A stretch of DNA of 33,734 bases from Microcaldota archaeon (GCA_028866785.1 JAGWHN010000007.1:5230-38963), one strand, 5' to 3'; positions 14,571 through 22,874 are shown, counted from the first letter of the stretch. Notes: generated from the sequence alone by a model not told the origin. Numbers and translations are program-made.

Positions 14571-15563
14571 TTGGCGACCGAAATCGAGCTCAAGGACCTT
14601 CTAAATTTCCTAATCCAAAATAAAGAGCAAAAGTTCCTGATCACTTTCCACTCAATGGGTGATAGGGACTCAATCGGCGCCTCATTTGGCCTAAAAGAAT
14701 ACCTCCATAATTCCGTAATTGCAATTCCTGACAGAATAACCTCAACTTCTAGAAGGGTTCTTGACGCTCTCTCTGAGCCGGAGCTGATTGTTGGAAAAAT
14801 TCCAAAAGATATTTTCGGAATAATAATCGTCGATGCAAACAACATCGAACTTCTCGACGAGTTTGGCGCAAAGGTGAAGGCGTCAAAGAAACCTGTTTTA
14901 TTCATTGACCACCATGCACCACACAAGGCGGATACATCAAAGGCGACCATGTTCAATGATGAAGCATTCAACTCAACATCAAGCCTTGTATATTCCCTTT
15001 TGCAAAAGCTCGGCGTTCGGCCTGGCCGCGACGCCTCGGTTGCGCTGCTAAACGGGATAATCGCAGATTCCTTTGAGTTCCACAACATGCATGCGCTCAC
15101 ATTCAGGCAGGTCGCGGAGCTTCTTGAAAGCTCCGGGATGGGGTACTCCCACTTCATGGAGGAGTTCGGCGAGAGGGTCCCCGCCGTGAATCGACTCACC
15201 GCAATAAAGGACCTATGCGCCGCAAACCTTGAGATTGTCGGGGACTATCTGCTTGCATCAGGGGTTGCATCGATACATGCAAATGTTGCCGCTGAGCATG
15301 CGATAAAATCCGGTGCGGATGCAGCTGTGTTTTGGATGGTCGGGACAAAGGAGGTCTCCATTTCCGCAAGGCTAAAGCCGCCGCTCGACAGGAAGCTTTC
15401 CATTCATCTTGGCAAGATGATGCAGGGCATCGCAGGGCTTATTGGCGGCGATGGCGGAGGGCACCCGGGAGCCGCAGGCGCGTACGGGCCAAACAAGGCG
15501 AATGCGAAGAAGGCAGTGGATAAAATACTTTTGCAGCTAAAAGAGAGATTGGAAGAAGGATAG
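14571..15563 (+). CDS. DHH/DHHA1-family phosphoesterase (nanoRNase or pAp-phosphatase-like)
   Basis: A 330-residue protein. Manganese-binding motifs are visible in order: GDRDSIG (Asp31, Asp33; the usual preceding His is displaced to F-H-S-M), IIIVDANN (Asp88), FIDHHAPH (Asp113-His114-His115) and GIIADSFEF. The C-terminal DHHA1 domain carries GGDGGGHPGAAGA. Members degrade short oligonucleotides, pAp or cyclic dinucleotide products, or act as RecJ-like exonucleases; substrate cannot be decided here. Translation must start at TTG 14571, four bases after the prefoldin stop, because the next Met is inside the first motif. It is followed after two bases by Mre11, so a nucleic-acid-processing role in the same operon is plausible. 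Confidence 0.82.
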   Translation: MATEIELKDLLNFLIQNKEQKFLITFHSMGDRDSIGASFGLKEYLHNSVIAIPDRITSTSRRVLDALSEPELIVGKIPKDIFGIIIVDANNIELLDEFGAKVKASKKPVLFIDHHAPHKADTSKATMFNDEAFNSTSSLVYSLLQKLGVRPGRDASVALLNGIIADSFEFHNMHALTFRQVAELLESSGMGYSHFMEEFGERVPAVNRLTAIKDLCAANLEIVGDYLLASGVASIHANVAAEHAIKSGADAAVFWMVGTKEVSISARLKPPLDRKLSIHLGKMMQGIAGLIGGDGGGHPGAAGAYGPNKANAKKAVDKILLQLKERLEEG

Positions 15564-15565
15564 AG

Positions 15566-16765
15566 ATGAAGATCGCAATACTGTCTGATTTCCACTTAGG
15601 CTACGAGCGATTTGTGGAGGACGCATATAGGCAGGCGGAGGAAGCTATGAACAAGGCAGCGGAGCTTGCGGACATGATGATAATACCTGGCGATATTTTT
15701 GACGTGCGGAACCCAAGGCTAGAGTTTTTGGCGCAGGGTGTTAATCTTTTCAGGACAGCCACAAAGAAGGAATGGAAGGCAAGGGTTGTCGCATATAGGG
15801 GAGAGAAGAAAATATTCACAGACATACCTATAATTGCAATACCTGGAACCCATGAGCGAAGGGCCCAGGCTGCGGGAAACTCGGTTGAGCTTCTTGGGCT
15901 TGCAGGCCTTCTTGTCGATGCAAGCGACGCGACAGTTGAGATAGAGAAGGACGGAGAGAAGGTTGCTGTGTTCGCGCTCGGAGGGCTTGCGGAGGAAAAG
16001 GTTAGGGAGGTCCTAGCACAATTAAACCCAACCCCTGTTGAAGGCGCATTCAACATATTCATGTTCCATCAGTCAATCTACGAAATACTTCCGTTCAGCA
16101 CGGACTTCATAAACTATGATGAGCTTCCAAAGGGATTTGACTTGTATGTCGACGGCCATATACACAGCAAGATTGAGCATACTGTTTTTGGAAAGCCGTT
16201 CCTGATTCCAGGGAGCACTGTTCTCACGCAGCTAAAGGACGGCGAGGTGGAGCAAAAGGGATTTTTCCTATACGACACAAAGACGCTGAAGTACGAGTTC
16301 GTAAATATCGATTCAAGGGCATTCCACATTGAGAAGGTAAGCGTGAAGGACAGGGAGCCTCGCGAGATTCAGGAAGAGGTTGCAAGCAAGATTGAGAAAG
16401 TAATTGCAAATTCGAAGGAAAAGCCAATAATCAGGGTGATACTTGACGGCGAGCTAAAGTCGGGGTACAAGAACACGGACCTTGACTTCCTTGACATAAC
16501 AAAGCGCTTTGCGGAGAAGGCAATAGTCGAGATAAGCACCAACAAGATAGAGGACAAGGAGTCCGCGGCAGAGCTCGAGTCGGTGCGAAAGGGCGCATTT
16601 GAGAACATGTCGATTCGCGACTATGGGCTTAGCATCTTCCTTGAGTGCCTCAAGAACAGCAACTATACGCTCAAGAAGAATCCGACCGAGCTGTTTGACG
16701 CACTTAGCTCTGGAGAAAAGAAAGAGAAGATAATTAACGACCTGATCGTGCAGCTCTTCGAATGA
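15566..16765 (+). CDS. mre11: Mre11-like DNA double-strand-break repair nuclease
   Basis: A 399-residue metallophosphoesterase. Motifs: SDFHLGY (Asp8, His10), PGDIFD (Asp43), IPGTHERR (His96), MFHQS (His in the third quarter) and VDGHIHSKIE (HxH pair). These are the two-metal ligands of Mre11/SbcD. Motif III normally reads G-N-H-D/E; here Asn is Thr95. A capping domain fills the C-terminal 150 residues. Mre11 partners Rad50 in end resection, but no Rad50, HerA or NurA gene follows: the next gene is convergent and metabolic. It begins two bases after the DHH gene. An insertion before motif III (about residues 65-85) is longer than I would expect but not disruptive. Confidence 0.88.
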   Translation: MKIAILSDFHLGYERFVEDAYRQAEEAMNKAAELADMMIIPGDIFDVRNPRLEFLAQGVNLFRTATKKEWKARVVAYRGEKKIFTDIPIIAIPGTHERRAQAAGNSVELLGLAGLLVDASDATVEIEKDGEKVAVFALGGLAEEKVREVLAQLNPTPVEGAFNIFMFHQSIYEILPFSTDFINYDELPKGFDLYVDGHIHSKIEHTVFGKPFLIPGSTVLTQLKDGEVEQKGFFLYDTKTLKYEFVNIDSRAFHIEKVSVKDREPREIQEEVASKIEKVIANSKEKPIIRVILDGELKSGYKNTDLDFLDITKRFAEKAIVEISTNKIEDKESAAELESVRKGAFENMSIRDYGLSIFLECLKNSNYTLKKNPTELFDALSSGEKKEKIINDLIVQLFE

Positions 16766-18154
16766 TCAGACGACTCCTTTCCTGTAGTTTGCGTACTTTA
16801 GAAGCTCCGCAAGCGAGTTTGCCGCGGCTGTCGGCGAATCGTAAACGGGAACGCCCTCATTTTCCATCAGGATCTTCCTCTCCTCCGTGTACTCAGAACC
16901 TGCGCTGATTACGACCATTGGCTTGTCCATTTTTCTTTTGTACTCAATTAGCTTCTGCGCAAGCTTCTCATCGGCGCCTGGTGTCTGGAAAAGCGCAATC
17001 ACGATCACCATGTCGATGTTTGGGTCTATCGATACTGCCGCAAGCGCATCCGCATACCTTTTCACATCAGCGTCTCCAACAACATCAAGCGGATTTCTTA
17101 CATTCACCGTCATCGGCATCGTTTTTTTCAGCGCCTTTACCGTTTCCTTGCCGTACTGTGCCATCTTAAGTCCACTTGTGTAAACCGCATCAGTTGTTAG
17201 AACCCCCGTGCCACCTCCATTTGTTATTATCGCAACTCTGTTTCCCTTTGGCATCGGCTCGGTCGCAAATGCCTTTCCGAAATAGAGCAGGTCGTCTAAG
17301 TCCCTTGCTATTGAAAATCCACACTGCCTAAAGACTGCCTCATATGCCTCATGGCTTCCCGCAAGCGAGGCAGTGTGCGAGTGAGCAGCAGCAGCGCCTG
17401 CCTCGGTAACGCCCCCCTTGATGATCACAACCGGCTTGATCTTGCTAACCTTCTTTCCCATCTCAAGGAACTCCCTGCCCCTCTTCGCTCCTTCAAGATA
17501 AACAATTACCACTTTTGTCTCATCATCATGCATGAGATATTCCAAAATGTCAACTTCATCGACCTGCGCAGCATTTCCATATGAGAGAAACTTTGAGAGC
17601 CCAAATCCCTCCTTTCCGATCAGGTCCAAAACTGTGCTTCCAACAGCGCCGCTCTGCGAAACAAAGCTTACTCCTCCAATTTTTGGCTTGCTGAGCTTAT
17701 ATGTTGGCAGGAACATCGTGTCGCTCCTTGCCCTTGGGTCCATTACGCCAAGGCAGTTAGGGCCCATCATTGACATGTTGTATTTATCCGCAATTTTTAC
17801 TATCTGTTCCTGCAGCTCCGCATTTCCAGTTTCCGCAAATCCGCCGCTTACAACTACAACCGACTTTACTTTCGCCTTGCCACACTCCTCAAGAACCATC
17901 GGGACTATCATCGCAGGCACAGCGATTACCGCAAGGTCAATTGGCTCGTGAATGTCCTTCACGCTTTTGTACGCCTTGATGCCCATTATCAAATCAGAGT
18001 CCTTATTCACGGGATAGATCTTTCCCTGGTATCCTCCCTCTACGTAGTTGTTAAGTATGACGTGCCCGACTTTGTCCGGATTGTTTGATGCGCCGATTAT
18101 TGCAACGCTCTTTGGCTTGAGCATCGGTCCCAAATCTATCTTTCTTTTTGCCAT
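16766..18154 (-). CDS. acdA: ADP-forming acetyl-/acyl-CoA synthetase, alpha subunit
   Basis: A 462-residue protein of normal subunit length. It has an N-terminal CoA-binding Rossmann domain (SVAIIGASNNPDKVGHVILN), a succinyl-CoA-ligase-like domain with FVSQSGAVGSTVLD, and HSHTASLAGSHEAYEAVF containing the phospho-accepting His. The enzyme converts acyl-CoA plus ADP and phosphate into the free acid, CoA and ATP, the usual substrate-level ATP source when archaea ferment pyruvate or amino acids. The beta subunit is encoded immediately upstream, four bases away. Alpha and beta are separate genes here, as in Pyrococcus, rather than fused. It ends exactly at the convergent Mre11 gene. Confidence 0.93.
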   Translation of the reverse strand: MAKRKIDLGPMLKPKSVAIIGASNNPDKVGHVILNNYVEGGYQGKIYPVNKDSDLIMGIKAYKSVKDIHEPIDLAVIAVPAMIVPMVLEECGKAKVKSVVVVSGGFAETGNAELQEQIVKIADKYNMSMMGPNCLGVMDPRARSDTMFLPTYKLSKPKIGGVSFVSQSGAVGSTVLDLIGKEGFGLSKFLSYGNAAQVDEVDILEYLMHDDETKVVIVYLEGAKRGREFLEMGKKVSKIKPVVIIKGGVTEAGAAAAHSHTASLAGSHEAYEAVFRQCGFSIARDLDDLLYFGKAFATEPMPKGNRVAIITNGGGTGVLTTDAVYTSGLKMAQYGKETVKALKKTMPMTVNVRNPLDVVGDADVKRYADALAAVSIDPNIDMVIVIALFQTPGADEKLAQKLIEYKRKMDKPMVVISAGSEYTEERKILMENEGVPVYDSPTAAANSLAELLKYANYRKGVV

Positions 18155-18158
18155 GCAA

Positions 18159-18773
18159 TTACCTCAGCACCCTAATGTCCACCACATCATATCCATCCTC
18201 CCTGATTATGACAGGATTTAAATCAAGCTCCTCAAGCTTGGTCCTCACAAGAAGCGCGGAGGTCTTGAGCAGAAGATCCTCAAGCTGCCTTTCCATTTTT
18301 CCATTGTACGTCACAATATTCCGTGACTTTAGCTGCGCAATCATCGACTGCGCGTCAAACCTTGTTATCGGGCATGCGCGAAGCGCAAAATCCTTGAAGG
18401 TCTCAACGTAAATCCCCCCGAGCCCGAGGAGTATCATCTTTCCAAACTGGGTGTCATTCCTTCCCCCCACTATTATCTCTATCCCGCCCTGCGCCATCTT
18501 CTGCGCGATGATTTTGTAAGGCGCAAACTTCTTTCCCTTTTTTACAAGTTCACTAAAAGCATCTTCTATCTCCCCTGGTTCTGAAAGCCCGACCTTAACG
18601 AGTCCCATCTTTGATTTGTGGAGCGCTTTGCTTGAAAGTACCTTTAGGACGATTTTCTTGCCCTTTGAAAATGAGATCGCATCCTTCGCGTCCTTTACGT
18701 ACTTGCTCTCGATGCTCTTTATCTTGTAGGAGTTGACAAGCTTTGCAGCCGCGCCGTACTCCATTAGCTCCAT
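18159..18773 (-). CDS. acdB: ADP-forming acetyl-/acyl-CoA synthetase, beta subunit
   Basis: A 204-residue ATP-grasp subunit, slightly shorter than the roughly 230 residues usual for separate beta subunits. It has the MELMEYGAAAKLVNSYKIKS start common to the ATP-grasp_5 domain, VLKVLSSKALHKSKMGLVKV with the nucleotide-side lysines and His, GGIEIIVGGRNDTQFGKMIL and LGLGGIYVETFKDFALRACP. The end contains LEELDLNPVI, the conserved E-x-D-x-N-P metal site. It works with AcdA. The order winged-helix protein, beta, alpha with gaps of 2 and 4 bases implies one transcript and probable co-regulation. Confidence 0.93.
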   Translation of the reverse strand: MELMEYGAAAKLVNSYKIKSIESKYVKDAKDAISFSKGKKIVLKVLSSKALHKSKMGLVKVGLSEPGEIEDAFSELVKKGKKFAPYKIIAQKMAQGGIEIIVGGRNDTQFGKMILLGLGGIYVETFKDFALRACPITRFDAQSMIAQLKSRNIVTYNGKMERQLEDLLLKTSALLVRTKLEELDLNPVIIREDGYDVVDIRVLR

Positions 18774-18775
18774 AT

Positions 18776-19441
18776 CTATCCCAATAGTCCCTGGCTCTTT
18801 GCCACCACCAATGCAGCGATGACTATGATTATGAGCAGCACAATCAGCAACGGAGTTCTTCCCATACCCTTCTTTGCATTCGGATCCTGCTGCGGCTGCG
18901 CGTTGCCCTGCAGCATCTTCCCTATCTGGCTCATTGACCCGCTGCTTCCCTTTTGCTGCGCAACATTCTGCGCCGCGTTTGGCGCAATCTCCTTGACCTT
19001 GAGGAATCCCCCCTCTGTAAGGAGAAGCTCAACGCCACCGTTCTTCAGGTCATAGATGAGGAAATTCTGTTTGTATAGTTTGTAAATCCTAAATGCAAGG
19101 TCCTTCCCCCTAAGGTTGAGCGTGTTTGCAAGCTCAAACGGGAGCCTCTTCCCTCCGGACATCTGGACAAGTATTGTCGAGTCGAGCGCGTCAAACGGTT
19201 CAGCGCCCTTCGCCTCTGCCTCCGCAAGCAGCGTCTTTCCTGCAGCAGTCACAAGGATCCCGTTCGGTCCAGGATAGTCATTTGTGAACTCTATCAGCCC
19301 CTTTTGCTTGAGCGTTCCCGCGATCGTTGAGGCGTCAAAAAAGCTGGTGTTGATGAGTCCGCCGAATTTTTCCATCACCGTGTCCGGCCCTATTTTGAGC
19401 AGGCATGCCATGTCCAAGAAGTTTATGTCCTCTACTACCAT
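18776..19441 (-). CDS. Tail-anchored winged-helix protein
   Basis: A 221-residue protein. Residues 1-75 look like a winged helix (FDASTIAGTLKQKGLIEFTN, then a G-P-N-G-I-L-V-T wing) and residues 85-150 like a second one. A Gln/Asn/Gly-rich linker (about 150-195) leads to a single membrane helix TPLLIVLLIIIVIAALVVAK at the extreme C-terminus. This topology puts the nucleic-acid-binding part in the cytoplasm, anchored to the membrane. I do not recognise the family. It is the first gene of a run with AcdB and AcdA. It shares a short promoter region with the divergent beta-CASP nuclease. It might be a membrane-linked regulator or a membrane-tethering factor; neither is shown by sequence. Confidence 0.6.
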   Translation of the reverse strand: MVVEDINFLDMACLLKIGPDTVMEKFGGLINTSFFDASTIAGTLKQKGLIEFTNDYPGPNGILVTAAGKTLLAEAEAKGAEPFDALDSTILVQMSGGKRLPFELANTLNLRGKDLAFRIYKLYKQNFLIYDLKNGGVELLLTEGGFLKVKEIAPNAAQNVAQQKGSSGSMSQIGKMLQGNAQPQQDPNAKKGMGRTPLLIVLLIIIVIAALVVAKSQGLLG

Positions 19442-19484
19442 TTGATCGCCTAAAGCAAAAGCTAAAGATACTTACAAACAAATA

Positions 19485-19492
19485 CTTAAAAG
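19485..19492. promoter_or_regulatory. TATA element for the beta-CASP gene, possibly bidirectional
   Basis: CTTAAAAG reads as a weak TATA box rightward, predicting a start near 19513 and a short leader containing GTGA before TTG 19525. Its complement CTTTTAAG could also serve the leftward winged-helix gene (ATG 19441), for which no other box is evident. Confidence 0.45.
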
Positions 19493-19524
19493 GATTATTT
19501 TTCTGTTTAATCGGATGTGAGCTA

Positions 19525-20778
19525 TTGGAAATACAATTTTTAGGTGGAGCGGGAGAGGTAGGCAGGTCGGCATTTTTGCTAAAGGACGACAAGAACATAC
19601 TTCTTGACTACGGGGCAAAGAACGGCACCCCTAGGCTGGAGTATCCCTTGATTCCCGCAAAGGTGGATGCGGTGGTGGTGAGCCATGCGCACTTTGACCA
19701 CACAGGAGCGCTCCCAATACTATACGACGGGCAGCTTCCTGTCGCCTTTGGAACCAAGCCCACAAAGGAGCTCTCCGAGCTCTTGCTCGAGGACTCGCTT
19801 GGGATCAGCAAGAAGCAGAACATCAAGCCGAAGTACACTAAGATGCAGATGAAGAACTACCTAAGGAAGTACCTTTCATACAACTACGATTCGGAGATCG
19901 ATTTCGCAAACTACAAGATAACCTTCAAGGACGCGGGCCACATAACAGGAAGCGCGGTAACGCTGATCGAGAAGACGCACAACGACAAGAAGCTTGTCTA
20001 CACGGGCGACTTCAAGCTCTCCCCGCAGGTCTTGCAAAAGGGTGCCGAGATAGTGGAGAGCGACATACTGATGATCGAGTCCACATACGCAACAAGGAGC
20101 CACCCTGACAGGAAGGAGCTGATCAAGAGGTTCATTGATGACGTGAAGGCGACGCTCGACAACGGAGGGACGGCGCTTGTTCCGTGCTTTGCAGTGGGAA
20201 GGGCGCAGGAGATGATCGCGATACTCTACCAGCACGGGCTTGTCGATTACACCTTCATGGACGGAATGGCAAAGAAGGCTACGGAGATTGTCATGCGATA
20301 CCCCGAATTCACCCCGAACCGCGACCTTCTGCTCAACGCGATGAAGCAGTGCAACTGGATCGGCGAGCACAAGGACAGGGACAAGGCGCTCGAGCAGCCT
20401 TCGGTTATCGTGACGACAGCAGGAATGCTAAACGGCGGGCCTGTCCTGCACTACATCACAAAGCTAAACGAGCAATCAAGGATCATGCTTACCGGATACC
20501 AGGTCGAGGGAACAAACGGCAGGCTGCTTCTCGACGGGCACGAGCTTGAGATTGACGAGCAGAAGTTCAGGATAGATAATCCTGCGACATACTACGACTT
20601 CTCCGCGCACGCAAGCAAGGAGGACATCTACGAGTACGTGAGAAAGAGCAACCCTGAGACGGTATACTGCATCCACGGGGACAAGGCGAACACGGAGGCG
20701 CTTGCTGAGGCGCTGAAGCTCGAGGGCTTTGACGCGCACGCCCCTAAGTTCGGCGATCGGCTGCACGTTGATTTCTAA
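19525..20778 (+). CDS. Beta-CASP metallo-beta-lactamase ribonuclease (aCPSF2-like)
   Basis: 417 residues from TTG 19525 (M-E-I-Q-F-L-G-G-A-G-E-V-G-R-S). The open frame extends further upstream but runs into the promoter and the divergent gene; TTG fits the family N-terminus and has GTGA about six bases before it. Metal ligands are in SHAHFDHTGALP (HxHxDH), DAGHITGSA, YTGDFKLS and the late FSAHASKED and CIHGDK. Beta-CASP motifs ALVPCFAVGRAQEM and TTAGMLNGGP are clear. The N-terminal KH domains of aCPSF1 are absent, so it belongs to the shorter archaeal group. Such enzymes cut or trim RNA during 3'-end formation and decay. RNase J-like 5'-3' activity is an alternative. Confidence 0.88.
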   Translation: MEIQFLGGAGEVGRSAFLLKDDKNILLDYGAKNGTPRLEYPLIPAKVDAVVVSHAHFDHTGALPILYDGQLPVAFGTKPTKELSELLLEDSLGISKKQNIKPKYTKMQMKNYLRKYLSYNYDSEIDFANYKITFKDAGHITGSAVTLIEKTHNDKKLVYTGDFKLSPQVLQKGAEIVESDILMIESTYATRSHPDRKELIKRFIDDVKATLDNGGTALVPCFAVGRAQEMIAILYQHGLVDYTFMDGMAKKATEIVMRYPEFTPNRDLLLNAMKQCNWIGEHKDRDKALEQPSVIVTTAGMLNGGPVLHYITKLNEQSRIMLTGYQVEGTNGRLLLDGHELEIDEQKFRIDNPATYYDFSAHASKEDIYEYVRKSNPETVYCIHGDKANTEALAEALKLEGFDAHAPKFGDRLHVDF

Positions 20779-20838
20779 TTAAACAAAGAAGCTGCAAAGC
20801 AATAAGTATGCCCCATTGCAAGTAGAGTCGGTGTTGCC

Positions 20839-21624
20839 GTGCCCCGATTTAAACAAGCCTCTTTCAACCGCTCGATCCTCACGAATAATCTCGTGGGATT
20901 CTACGAGCAGCCAAAGGAGCTTGCCTCCGGCAGGGTCTCCAATTTTTTCATACGTTGGAAAGAGATGTACAACAACTACAACCTGATAAAATCAACAATA
21001 AAATTCACCCTAGGGTTCATCAACGAAATGGGCCTGGAGCCTATGTCCATCTTGGGCGTTCCTGAGGGGATGAACCCTTTCGCCGCATCAACGCAGCTTT
21101 CATACATCGCGGGAAAGAGCTCTATGGAGCAAAGCAAATACACTGTGGCTTCCATAAGAAAGATACCGAAGGTCCACGGTCACCCTCTCGACAAGTATTT
21201 TATCGGGGCGCCAAAGGAGCCTATTGTCCTAGTTGAGGACGTCACCACCACGGGCATCTCTGTTTTGCAGAGCATGCTCCACGTGAAGCTTGCCGGGCTA
21301 AAGGTCGATTTTGTCGTCTCGCTCACTGATAGGATGGAAAGGCCGCCCATACTCGGAACCGATTACTATGAAAGAGTGAGAAAGTATAGCGATACCCTAA
21401 ACTCCCTCATGAATACGAGGGGTGAGAAGCTAAATCCGCCTGATGTGGCAACTGCAGTCCAGCTTGCCGGCGCAAAATATTTTTCAATGTCTGACGTCTC
21501 GCAGCTGCTTGCGCCCGCGGCAAAGCGCGCCAAAATCAGCGCTGCCGTAAGGGAAAAAGTGATAAAAGAAAGAGAAAAATTCGGAATGGAGCAAGCCCCA
21601 TTCCTAGAACCAAAAAGGCCCTAA
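20839..21624 (+). CDS. Orotate-phosphoribosyltransferase-like protein
   Basis: A 261-residue type I phosphoribosyltransferase. The PRPP loop is IVLVEDVTTTGISVLQSM (hydrophobic strand, E-D, then T-T-T-G). The earlier ELASGRVSNFFIRWKEM resembles the LxSGxxSxxY segment of orotate phosphoribosyltransferase, and VPEGMNPFAASTQLSYI the flexible region before the catalytic loop. The C-terminal 55 residues (AAKRAKISAAVREKVIKERE) add a helical tail not needed for that fold. If it is PyrE it joins PRPP and orotate in pyrimidine synthesis. The tail and departures from usual motifs leave room for a PyrE paralogue of other specificity. The start is GTG 20839; the gene follows the nuclease after 60 bases. 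Confidence 0.65.
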   Translation: MPRFKQASFNRSILTNNLVGFYEQPKELASGRVSNFFIRWKEMYNNYNLIKSTIKFTLGFINEMGLEPMSILGVPEGMNPFAASTQLSYIAGKSSMEQSKYTVASIRKIPKVHGHPLDKYFIGAPKEPIVLVEDVTTTGISVLQSMLHVKLAGLKVDFVVSLTDRMERPPILGTDYYERVRKYSDTLNSLMNTRGEKLNPPDVATAVQLAGAKYFSMSDVSQLLAPAAKRAKISAAVREKVIKEREKFGMEQAPFLEPKRP

Positions 21625-21648
21625 CCTTTGAGAAAGGAGAAAGAACGC

Positions 21649-21960
21649 CTAGTTCTTTCCGTCCCATTCGCAGTTGCATCCGCCGCAGCATCCACAGCCG
21701 CATCCGCAACCACATCCCATTCCCCATCCGTATCCTAGCTTTCCGAATCCAGATGTGAGCAACCAGACCGCCACTCCAAGCAGTATCAATACTCCCGTGA
21801 GCTGCATGTTCTGCATGTATGCAAGGTATAGGAAGAACACTCCCAAGACGATCTTTATTATTCCCATTCCCCTGTGGTGGCCATGTCCCATCATTCCGTG
21901 GTCATGCATGTCATGATCATGCATCATTTCACTTTTCTTTGCGTTTTTCTTTGTTGCCAT
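21649..21960 (-). CDS. Small membrane protein with His-rich head and Cys-rich tail
   Basis: A 103-residue protein of unknown family. Residues 1-30 are basic then His/Met-rich: seven His at 14, 16, 19, 21, 26, 28 and 29 (HDHDMHDHGMMGHGHH). Two membrane helices follow (about 33-50 and 53-70) joined by a very short turn. The tail 83-97 is GCGCGCGCGCC-type with eight Cys alternating with Gly. With two membrane passes both tails face the same side and together could bind soft metals such as copper, zinc or nickel (inference). It lies 15 bases after the Bcp peroxiredoxin and is probably the last gene of the SSB-Bcp transcript. No homologue is known to me. Confidence 0.65.
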   Translation of the reverse strand: MATKKNAKKSEMMHDHDMHDHGMMGHGHHRGMGIIKIVLGVFFLYLAYMQNMQLTGVLILLGVAVWLLTSGFGKLGYGWGMGCGCGCGCGCCGGCNCEWDGKN

Positions 21961-21975
21961 AAAATCACTTCAATA

Positions 21976-22440
21976 TCAAATCTGCTCAAGGGCCTCAATC
22001 ACCTTGTCCCTATGCCCTTCGACCCTGACAGGAGAGAAAACCTTTGCGATCTTCCCCTTCTTGTCTATTATGAACGTCGATCTTATTAGGCCGATTGAGA
22101 TTATTCCATAGAGGTTCTTCTTCCCGATTACTCCGTACTCTTTGCACACCTTTCCATCCGTGTCTGCAAGCAGCATGAAATTCAATTTGTACTTGCTTGT
22201 GAACTTCTCGTGCGAATCCACGCTGTCCTTGCTCACTCCCAAAACTTCAGTGTCACTCTTCTTTATCTGAGATAAAGAGTCCCGAAACGCGCACGCCTCC
22301 TTGGTGCAGCCTGGCGTGTCATCCTTCGGATAAAAATAAAGGACAACCTTCTTCCCGCGGTAGTCCGCAAGGGAATGGGGCTTGTTGTCCGTGCCCATCA
22401 GCTTGAAATCAGGTGCAGATGATCCCTCTGCAAGGACCAT
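21976..22440 (-). CDS. bcp: Thiol peroxidase, Bcp/PrxQ peroxiredoxin
   Basis: A 154-residue protein, normal for the family. The active site is PKDDTPGCTKEACAFRD, with peroxidatic Cys45 and a second Cys50 five residues later, the classic Bcp resolving pair. The remaining thioredoxin-like fold includes VLGVSKDSVDSHEKF and STFIIDKKGKI. It reduces peroxides using thioredoxin, and a thioredoxin gene lies at 33334. Its ATG overlaps the SSB stop codon (TAATG), so translation is coupled. It precedes the His/Cys-rich membrane gene, which may be of interest because free metal and peroxide together are harmful. Confidence 0.93.
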   Translation of the reverse strand: MVLAEGSSAPDFKLMGTDNKPHSLADYRGKKVVLYFYPKDDTPGCTKEACAFRDSLSQIKKSDTEVLGVSKDSVDSHEKFTSKYKLNFMLLADTDGKVCKEYGVIGKKNLYGIISIGLIRSTFIIDKKGKIAKVFSPVRVEGHRDKVIEALEQI

Positions 22441-22802
22441 TACATTTCACCCTCTTCCATCTCATCAAAATTCGCTTCGTCCTCCTCGGCCTTTGCTGGC
22501 TTTCCTGTTCCCTTAGAGACGACCTCGATCTTTCCGAACTTTCCTGATGAGAGCTGTGGTGAGCCTCTGAACTCGCTTACATATCCGTTTGTGACCTTTA
22601 TCACGTCTCCCTCATTGACTGCCTCAACATCGTTGCCCCACAGGGACATTGCGATGCTTCCAGAGTCATCCTTGAGCGTAATGTTTGCAACGTTAAGTCT
22701 CTTTCCATACTTTGTAACAACTTCTCTTGGCTCCTGCTTTGATGCAACTGTCGCTTCTACTGTGACATTTGTTGCTCCTGCTTTCAACTCGCTTATTTTC
22801 AT
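22440..22802 (-). CDS. Single-stranded DNA-binding protein, single OB fold
   Basis: A 120-residue protein. The OB fold occupies residues 1-95: MKISELKAGATNVTVEATVA, ITLKDDSGSIAMSLWGNDVE and EGDVIKVTNGYVSEFRGSPQ, the RPA/crenarchaeal-SSB pattern with an aromatic Trp in the DNA-binding face. An acidic tail follows (EEDEANFDEMEEGEM), typical of SSBs that recruit partners. It binds single-stranded DNA during replication and repair, probably as an oligomer or array because only one fold is present. A strong AGGTGA ribosome-binding site is placed seven bases before the ATG. It is the first gene of a run with Bcp and the His/Cys membrane protein. Confidence 0.85.
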   Translation of the reverse strand: MKISELKAGATNVTVEATVASKQEPREVVTKYGKRLNVANITLKDDSGSIAMSLWGNDVEAVNEGDVIKVTNGYVSEFRGSPQLSSGKFGKIEVVSKGTGKPAKAEEDEANFDEMEEGEM

Positions 22803-22840
22803 TATTTCACCTTAGTGTTTATCAAGTGAATTTGGGTGAA

Positions 22841-22850
22841 TAATTATAAG
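22841..22850 (-). promoter_or_regulatory. TATA box for SSB
   Basis: CTTATAATTA on the minus strand lies about 43 bases before the SSB ATG, leaving an approximately 18-base leader that holds AGGTGA. Confidence 0.55.
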
Positions 22851-22874
22851 AAGCTTTGTAATTTTGCGCCAATT

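Noticed and set aside
20184..20549. Out-of-frame + strand frame inside the beta-CASP gene
   Set aside because: Fully contained in a strongly supported gene; high Arg/Ala content is a shadow of its codon use.
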